Source of the DNA: Campylobacteraceae bacterium
GTDB taxonomy: Bacteria > Campylobacterota > Campylobacteria > Campylobacterales > Campylobacteraceae
DNA: 10,552 nucleotides
Assembly (NCBI GenBank): GCA_031256525.1
Contig: JAIRQK010000099.1
Location: 1-10,552 of the forward strand
Direction of reading: 5' to 3'
Within the stretch, counting starts at the first letter, position 1; the number at the start of each line of letters is the position of its first letter. Positions 5,942 to 10,552 of the stretch are shown piece after piece. The translations under genes were made by a program, and so were the position numbers. The notes beneath the pieces were generated by a model. That model searched no databases and had not been told where the DNA came from. It saw only the letters and a program-made list of their open reading frames with translations.

Positions 5942-6799
5942 TTAAAAATATTTTACACCATAGAAAAGAGTTAATAGTTGCGAACTGATAACTTGACCAA
6001 ATTTTTTCTCTAACTTATCCATAAAATCAGGCTCTTTCCAAATAGCCTCTTTAACTCCAGCCATTTCAACAAGTAGCTCATTTGCATCATTTATTGAACC
6101 AATTTTATCAACAAGTCCAACATCTTTTGCCTTGCTTGCTATAAAAACTCTTGCATTTGCAAATTCATCTTTTTTTGCTATATCAAGACCTCTTGCATTT
6201 GCAACATCATTTACGAAAAGCTCATATATGTCATCAACATTTTCCTGCAAAGCAGCTCTCTCTTTTTCATTCATTTTTCTCATAACAGTTCCGGCTTGTT
6301 TATACTCACCAGCACTTATAACTTGCTCACTAATGCCTATTTTTTTAGTAAGTTCTTCAATATTTGGAATAGAGGCGATTACGCCAATTGAGCCTATCAT
6401 TGAACCCGGATTTGCCACTATTGTATCTGATGGTGAGGCTGCGTAGTAACTTCCGCTTGCCATTGTTCCAGCAGCGTAAGCAACCACTTTTTTACTCTTT
6501 TTCAGATCATTTATAGCCATATATATCTCAACTGATGGTGCAACACTTCCACCCGGAGAATCAACATAAAACAGAATACCCTTTATATTTTCACTTGTTT
6601 TTGCTGTTTTTATCTCTTTTAAAATTTTTGAAGAGTCGGTTATAACGCCTGTTAGGTCAATTCTCATTAAATTAGGAGTTTGCGTAGGCGTAGAGCTTGG
6701 TGCAAACAACAAAAACAGAATCAACAAAAATATAAGTGCCTTAAAATGTTTACCTATAAAAGTTAAAATATTAACAAATCTGTCCCATATCTTTTTCAT
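5942..6799 (-). CDS. sppA: signal peptide peptidase SppA, short form
   Basis: A 285-residue serine protease of the SppA/S49 family, which cleaves left-over signal peptides within the cytoplasmic membrane. Seen: one membrane anchor at about 20-33, FYVDSPGGSV at 77-86, catalytic Ser115 in GTMASGSYYA, PGSMIGSIGV at 131-140, and the likely general base Lys167 in AGEYKQAG. The Ser-Lys spacing of 52 equals that of Bacillus subtilis SppA (147/199), so this is the single-domain form, not the tandem E. coli form. The ATG at 6799 overlaps the mqnF stop as ATGA, so translation is coupled and the two genes share the promoter upstream of mqnF. Some relatives of this size are annotated SohB-like or protease IV; the catalytic pair supports SppA. 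Confidence 0.92.
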   Translation of the reverse strand: MKKIWDRFVNILTFIGKHFKALIFLLILFLLFAPSSTPTQTPNLMRIDLTGVITDSSKILKEIKTAKTSENIKGILFYVDSPGGSVAPSVEIYMAINDLKKSKKVVAYAAGTMASGSYYAASPSDTIVANPGSMIGSIGVIASIPNIEELTKKIGISEQVISAGEYKQAGTVMRKMNEKERAALQENVDDIYELFVNDVANARGLDIAKKDEFANARVFIASKAKDVGLVDKIGSINDANELLVEMAGVKEAIWKEPDFMDKLEKKFGQVISSQLLTLFYGVKYF

Positions 6800-8031
6800 A
6801 TTACTTTCTCTCCATTTATGTAAATTAAATCAACACTTTTTGTCTGCAGTATGATTTGCAAACAAAGGTTTGAGATATTTTTTGGTATCTCTTCTAAACA
6901 AAATGAAATTATATCACTTTGATAATTTTTATCCAACTGTCCGATTTTTAAACCCAACGCTTTTGCTCCAAAATTTGTAGATGAGAGTATTAGAGTTTTT
7001 GCCAAGCTGTCTATTTCGTCATTTGTATGTAGATAAATAGCGTTTCTCATTTCAACCCAAAGGTTTAAACTTGTATTTGAGCTAAGACCATCTGTTCCAA
7101 GGGAGAGCAAAATATTTTTCTCTTTTATATTTTGTAAATTTAGCTTATCATTTACCAAAAGTCTATTTGAAGTTGGACAGTGAGTTATGGAAGCATTAAT
7201 ACTTTTTATAAATTCCAATTCACTCTCATTTGCAAAAACAGAGTGTGTAAAAAGTGTTTTAACCCCATCAAAAAATTTTAAAAATTCCAGTCCACTTTCG
7301 TACATAGGTTTTATGTCTGGATTAAAATTATTAAAAAACTTATCTTTAAACTCACCATTTGCATTATCAATCCAACACCTCTCAGCATATGACTCCATAA
7401 AATGAGTGCTTATTATCAAGTTTTTATTTTTAGCTAACTCTACTACTTTTTTTGTTATGATAGGGTGAGTTGAATATGGTGAGTGTACTGATAGTGCAGG
7501 GATAAATTTTTCATCTTTTAAATCTAACGCCTCATAAACTCTTGCTTTAAAATCAGAATAAAGAGCATCAAGTGCCAAAGCAACTGAGCCGATTGCCTCT
7601 GCAAAATAGACAATTTTTTGCTTTGATTTTTTACAAACGAGTAAATCAATACCAAAACTACTTATGTTTCCTAAAGTCGTTACCCCGCTTTTTAACATAT
7701 CATCCAAAAGTTTTTCAGTTTTACTTTCGCTATATTTTTCTCTTAAAATTTCACGATTTTGTATGACTGAGTTTAACCAAGGTATAAAAGAGCCATAGGT
7801 TAAAGTTGCTATATTGCTTGAAAATTCTAAATGAGTATGTGCATTTACAAGACCGGGCATCAAAACCGAATTTTTCGGCAATTCGGTAATTTTTGCATTT
7901 TTATATTTTTTTAAAATATCATCTTTATTTCCAACATCAACAATCTCTTTTTCAAAACAAATCGCACCATTATAAAAAATATCAAAGTTGTCATTGCATG
8001 TAAGAACAAAATCAGCACATAAAATATTCAT
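6796..8031 (-). CDS. mqnF: aminodeoxyfutalosine deaminase, amidohydrolase family
   Basis: A 411-residue metal-dependent amidohydrolase (COG0402). The likely reaction is deamination of 6-amino-6-deoxyfutalosine in the futalosine route to menaquinone, in the cytoplasm. Seen: MPGLVNAHTHLEF with metal ligands His65 and His67, STHFMES with His210 and Glu213, LFTHSVF with His263, HCPTSNR at about 284-290, and LGTDGLSSN with Asp314; together these give the mononuclear zinc site of the family. A COG0402 enzyme of Nitratiruptor (Nis0429) was shown to have this activity, and ubiE/menG in this window supports it. S-adenosylhomocysteine or adenosine deaminase activity cannot be excluded from motifs. I choose ATG at 8031 over TTG at 8043, because MNILCADFVLTCND begins like relatives and TTG lies only about 12 bases after the predicted transcript start. 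It is first in the operon with sppA. Confidence 0.82.
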   Translation of the reverse strand: MNILCADFVLTCNDNFDIFYNGAICFEKEIVDVGNKDDILKKYKNAKITELPKNSVLMPGLVNAHTHLEFSSNIATLTYGSFIPWLNSVIQNREILREKYSESKTEKLLDDMLKSGVTTLGNISSFGIDLLVCKKSKQKIVYFAEAIGSVALALDALYSDFKARVYEALDLKDEKFIPALSVHSPYSTHPIITKKVVELAKNKNLIISTHFMESYAERCWIDNANGEFKDKFFNNFNPDIKPMYESGLEFLKFFDGVKTLFTHSVFANESELEFIKSINASITHCPTSNRLLVNDKLNLQNIKEKNILLSLGTDGLSSNTSLNLWVEMRNAIYLHTNDEIDSLAKTLILSSTNFGAKALGLKIGQLDKNYQSDIISFCLEEIPKNISNLCLQIILQTKSVDLIYINGEKVI

Positions 8032-8061
8032 CACTAAACTCAAAATTTTAATTTTTTGTAA

Positions 8062-8067
8062 ATTATA
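8062..8067 (-). promoter_or_regulatory. -10 box (TATAAT) of the mqnF-sppA operon
   Basis: On the minus strand CACTATAATTTAC contains a perfect TATAAT (8067 to 8062). Transcription would start near 8055, about 24 bases before the mqnF ATG. No -35 consensus is evident, which is usual in this group. Confidence 0.6.
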
Positions 8068-8098
8068 GTGACATAAATTAAAATTATGCTAATAATTG

Positions 8099-8107
8099 TG
8101 GTACAAT
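8099..8107 (+). promoter_or_regulatory. extended -10 promoter (TGGTACAAT) of the aroQ operon
   Basis: TACAAT (8102-8107) with TG at the extended position (8099-8100). Transcription would start near 8114, leaving a leader of about 27 bases that contains the Shine-Dalgarno AAGGA (8128-8132). It lies back to back with the mqnF promoter, with the two -10 boxes 34 bases apart. Confidence 0.6.
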
Positions 8108-8140
8108 TAGTGCTTTAAAATTTAAACAAGGATAGTTTTT

Positions 8141-8617
8141 ATGAAAGTAGTGGTTATTCAAGGTCCAAATATGAATATGTTAGGTCATAGGGAACGTGGA
8201 ATTTATGGGGGAATGAAATTGGAAGATCTTCATACTCAAATGCAAGGCTTTGCAAAACAAAATGGTGTAGAGATTGAATTTTTTCAAACAAATTTTGAAG
8301 GTGAGATAGTAGATAAAATTCAAGAGTGTTTAGGTGAAGCAGACGGAGTTATAATAAATCCTGCGGCATATTCACACACTTCTATCGCTATTAGAGATGC
8401 GATAAGTGCAGTTAGAATTCCTGTTGTTGAAGTACATATTAGCAACATTTATCAAAGAGAAGAGTTTCGTCAAAAAAGTATGACCGCTGCAGCTTGTTCT
8501 GGTTTCATAGCTGGTTTTGGTCCTTATGGATATCATTTGGCACTTATCTCTTTAATGCAAATAATTACAGAAATTCAGGCAATAGAAAAAGCAAAAAAAG
8601 AGCAAGTAAATAAATAA
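8141..8617 (+). CDS. aroQ: 3-dehydroquinate dehydratase, type II
   Basis: A 158-residue type II dehydroquinase, which converts 3-dehydroquinate to 3-dehydroshikimate in the shikimate pathway (cytoplasmic dodecamer). Seen: [18 protein letters not shown] with Arg17 and catalytic Tyr22, [15 protein letters not shown] at 47-61, [15 protein letters not shown] with Asn73 and His79, VEVHISN with His99, and Arg110 in EEFRQKS. These match the active-site set of Helicobacter pylori AroQ (Arg17, Tyr22, Asn76, His82, His102, Arg113) with a constant shift of three after the N-terminal loop. Length is normal; the C-terminal Lys-rich tail is variable in the family. The start has AAGGA (8128-8132) eight bases upstream. 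It is the first gene of a four-gene plus-strand run, with the next start 11 bases after its stop. Confidence 0.96.
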   Translation: MKVVVIQGPNMNMLGHRERGIYGGMKLEDLHTQMQGFAKQNGVEIEFFQTNFEGEIVDKIQECLGEADGVIINPAAYSHTSIAIRDAISAVRIPVVEVHISNIYQREEFRQKSMTAAACSGFIAGFGPYGYHLALISLMQIITEIQAIEKAKKEQVNK

Positions 8618-8628
8618 TAAAAAAATAT

Positions 8629-9657
8629 TTGAATACTTATATTTTACAAAATGAAAATGCACTCTTTTACGAGTGCAATTTTTCTTGCGATAATGCTATA
8701 TTTGTTCGCTTCAATAAAAAAGATGCTTTTTTTATAACTGACTCAAGATACACAACTGAAGCTAAAGAGTTTGTGAAAAATGCTGAGGTTGTAAATGGCG
8801 AAAAAAATTTAACCCAAAAACTGATAGAGCTTATAAAAAAATTTAACCCAAAAAATATTACTTTTGACCCAAAAGAGTGGAGTGTTGAAAAGTTTGAGTG
8901 TTTAAAAAAAGAGCTGCGTGTAAACTTTATATCAAGTCCAAATTTCTCACAAATAAAAAGAGAGATAAAAAGAAAAGATGAGATAGATATATTAAAAAAA
9001 GCAGCAAATGAAGGTAGATTGGCATTTGATAGGTTTTGTGAATTTGTAAAAAAAGATGGAATTGGACTTAGCGAAGAGGAACTTTTTTTTCATGCTGAGC
9101 TTATTTTTAAAGATAGAGGAAAACTTAGACTTAGCTTTTCGCCCATAGTCGCAATAAATGAGAACTCTGCAAAACCCCACGCAACTCCGACAAAAAAGAG
9201 TTTGAAAAATGGGGATTTGTTATTGGTTGATGCTGGAATAACATATAGTAGATATTGTTCAGATAGAACGAGAGTTTGCGAAGTTAATAGCAATATGTCA
9301 TTTTCAAAAGAGCAATATTTTTCATGCAAAAAAAGGCAAAAAATATATGATACTGTTTTATTGGCAAATAAAGAGGCTATCAAAATTGTAAAACCGGGTA
9401 TAAAAGCGAGTGAAGTTGATAAAGTAGCAAGAGAGGTGATAAAAGAGGCTGGTTATGGTGAGTTTTTTATCCACTCAACTGGTCATGGAGTTGGGCTTGA
9501 TATTCACGAATTGCCTATCGTTTCGCAAAATTCAGAAGCTATTTTAAAAGAGGGAATGATTTTTACGATTGAGCCGGGCATTTATCTTCCAAACGAATTT
9601 GGCGTAAGAGTTGAAGATATGGTTTTGGTAACTAAAGATAGTGTGGAAGTTTTGTGA
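8629..9657 (+). CDS. pepQ: M24 family Xaa-Pro aminopeptidase
   Basis: A 342-residue M24 metallopeptidase, which likely removes an N-terminal residue preceding proline from peptides in the cytoplasm. There is a short creatinase-like N-terminal domain (about 1-115, with FFITDSRYTTEAKEF at 34-48) and a pita-bread catalytic domain. Metal ligands seen: Asp201 (LLVDAG), Asp212 (CSDRTR), His286 (STGHGVG), Glu315 (TIEPGIY) and Glu329 (RVED). His184 in KPHATP is the usual substrate-binding His. Length fits the short bacterial PepQ/YpdF-like group rather than the 440-residue E. coli PepP, so the gene name is a convenience. The start is TTG at 8629, 11 bases after aroQ, with no Shine-Dalgarno in the A/T-only spacer; translation probably depends on ribosomes finishing aroQ. 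The stop overlaps the folK start (TGATG). Confidence 0.9.
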   Translation: MNTYILQNENALFYECNFSCDNAIFVRFNKKDAFFITDSRYTTEAKEFVKNAEVVNGEKNLTQKLIELIKKFNPKNITFDPKEWSVEKFECLKKELRVNFISSPNFSQIKREIKRKDEIDILKKAANEGRLAFDRFCEFVKKDGIGLSEEELFFHAELIFKDRGKLRLSFSPIVAINENSAKPHATPTKKSLKNGDLLLVDAGITYSRYCSDRTRVCEVNSNMSFSKEQYFSCKKRQKIYDTVLLANKEAIKIVKPGIKASEVDKVAREVIKEAGYGEFFIHSTGHGVGLDIHELPIVSQNSEAILKEGMIFTIEPGIYLPNEFGVRVEDMVLVTKDSVEVL

Positions 9658-10136
9658 TGAATGTAGAAAGTCTAAATTGGCAAAAGAGCAGATTTTTTCC
9701 ATTTTTCAAAACGAGCAAAAAACCATATAAGCACATAGCTGTTATTGGAATTGGTGGTAATGTTGGAGATGTTAAAAAAAGATTTGATAGAGTTTTTAGA
9801 TATTTTTTGAATAACGCTTTATTGCATGTGAAGGAGACCTCTCCTATTTTAAAAAATCCCCCATTTGGCTTTTTGGAACAAGATGATTTTTTAAATGCTA
9901 TTATGGTTATCCAAACCTCTTTAAATCCAAGTACGCTTTTGAATTTTTTACAACATACAGAGAAGATTTTTAAAAGAGAGAGAAGTTTTAAAAACGCACC
10001 AAGGAGTTTAGATTTGGATATTATTTTTTTTGACTCTATGAAAATTAAACAAGATAGAGTTATTATTCCACACCCAAAATGGAACGAAAGAGAGTCGGTC
10101 ATTCTGCCACTCTTAACACTAAAAGGAAAAATTTGA
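9657..10136 (+). CDS. folK: 2-amino-4-hydroxy-6-hydroxymethyldihydropteridine pyrophosphokinase
   Basis: A 159-residue HPPK, which transfers pyrophosphate from ATP to the pterin in folate synthesis. Seen: AVIGIGGNVGD at 28-38 (the GSNLGD-type opening), FLNAIMVIQT at 78-87, FKRERSFKNAPRSLDLDIIFFD with the two magnesium ligands Asp119 and Asp121, and IIPHPKWNERESVILPLL at about 136-153, the HPxxxxRxFVL end motif. The N-terminus carries about 25 residues not found in E. coli HPPK (WQKSRFFPFFKTSKKPYKH), basic and aromatic, of unknown role. I choose ATG at 9657 over GTG at 9654, because GGAAG (9645-9649) is seven bases away and the TGATG coupling with pepQ is typical. The stop overlaps the TTG of the next gene. 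The gene following folK in several Sulfurimonas-type genomes is, from memory, flhF; here it is not. Confidence 0.92.
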   Translation: MNVESLNWQKSRFFPFFKTSKKPYKHIAVIGIGGNVGDVKKRFDRVFRYFLNNALLHVKETSPILKNPPFGFLEQDDFLNAIMVIQTSLNPSTLLNFLQHTEKIFKRERSFKNAPRSLDLDIIFFDSMKIKQDRVIIPHPKWNERESVILPLLTLKGKI

Positions 10137-10552
10137 AAAATAGTGAATTTGATAAAAGCGTCTCATTAACTGATAGCGAGTATATAAATGAGTATGTTGA
10201 AGACTACAATAATTCTTGCAAATTGTTAGAAGATATTGGAGCGACTGTCGCAGTTTTTGGAAGTGCGAGATTTGATGAGAACAATATTTATTATAAACAA
10301 GCTGTTGAAGTGTCAAAAAAGTTAGCACAAAATGGTTTTCATATCATAACAGGTGGTAGTGGCGGAATTATGGAAGCGGCAAATAGAGGTGCTTACAAAG
10401 TAGGTGATGCACATTCTATCGGTTTTAATCTGTATTTGCCATTTGAGCAATTATCTAATAATTTTGCTACGATAAAGGATACATTGAACTCATTTAGTGT
10501 TAGAAAACATATGCTTCTGAAAAATAGCACCTCTTGTGTTGTTCTTCCAGGT
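10133..10552 (+). CDS. LOG family protein (TIGR00730-like), 3' partial
   Basis: The frame is open for 140 codons to the window end. It belongs to the LOG (lysine decarboxylase-like) Rossmann family, whose members are nucleoside 5'-monophosphate phosphoribohydrolases, including cytokinin-activating enzymes and base-releasing nucleosidases. Seen: AVFGSAR at 40-46, HIITGGSGGIMEAANRGA at 70-87 (the usual GGGPGIMEAANKGA, here with Ser-Gly for Gly-Pro), and FSVRKHMLL at 121-129 with the conserved Arg-Lys. The second signature, PGGxGTxxE, is entered at the last codons (VVLPG) but its decisive part lies beyond the end. An N-terminal extension of about 38 residues precedes the Rossmann fold. The start is TTG at 10133, overlapping the folK stop (TTGA), with AAGGA (10123-10127) five bases before. 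The substrate is not predictable. It is not lysine decarboxylase despite old annotations. Confidence 0.88.
   Translation, partial: MKNSEFDKSVSLTDSEYINEYVEDYNNSCKLLEDIGATVAVFGSARFDENNIYYKQAVEVSKKLAQNGFHIITGGSGGIMEAANRGAYKVGDAHSIGFNLYLPFEQLSNNFATIKDTLNSFSVRKHMLLKNSTSCVVLPG

Noticed and set aside
9632..10102. Minus-strand open frame of 156 codons opposite folK.
   Set aside because: The plus strand encodes complete HPPK motifs; the antisense frame has none and no start signals.
1..10552. CRISPR array, toxin-antitoxin pair, phage or transposon genes.
   Set aside because: No regularly spaced repeats, no small overlapping gene pair of that type, and no transposase or integrase motifs were seen on either strand.

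Overview
The window looks like chromosomal DNA of a free-living Campylobacterota (Epsilonproteobacteria) relative, of the Sulfurimonas, Sulfurovum or Nitratiruptor kind. The evidence is the low G+C, dense short-spaced genes, several TTG starts, extended -10 promoters without clear -35 boxes, and family variants typical of that phylum. These include a COG0402-type aminofutalosine deaminase, a type II dehydroquinase and a paired ubiE-xseA. The assignment rests on gene content only.

Layout. Bases 2-460 hold the 3' end of ribD (riboflavin synthesis). Next come a small periplasmic cytochrome c (538-879) and the overlapping pair ubiE/menG (963-1682) and xseA (1676-2929). From 2930 to 5940 the content looks accessory. 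It has two small lipoproteins that I do not recognise (3031-3390 and 3538-4053), each with its own promoter-like region containing inverted repeats. A strong intrinsic terminator follows at 4086-4113. Facing it on the minus strand is a two-domain acyltransferase (4125-5867) resembling the bifunctional ornithine-lipid synthase OlsF, with visibly higher G+C than sppA and mqnF.

From 5942 on, housekeeping genes return. sppA and mqnF form a minus-strand operon with an ATGA overlap. Back-to-back promoters at 8062-8107 separate it from the plus-strand run aroQ, pepQ-like, folK and a LOG-family gene, which is cut by the window end. Junctions in this run are 11 nt or overlapping, so it is probably one transcript.

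Functionally, MqnF and MenG are a middle and the last step of menaquinone synthesis by the futalosine route. The quinone and the cytochrome c fit an anaerobic or microaerobic respiratory life. RibD, AroQ and FolK supply flavin, chorismate precursors and folate. SppA, the lipoproteins and the OlsF-like enzyme concern the cell envelope. No tRNA, rRNA, CRISPR array, transposase or phage gene was seen. No gene-free stretch exceeds 150 bases. The nearest candidate for something undescribed is the lipoprotein and acyltransferase segment at 2930-5940, but nothing there proves a new system.
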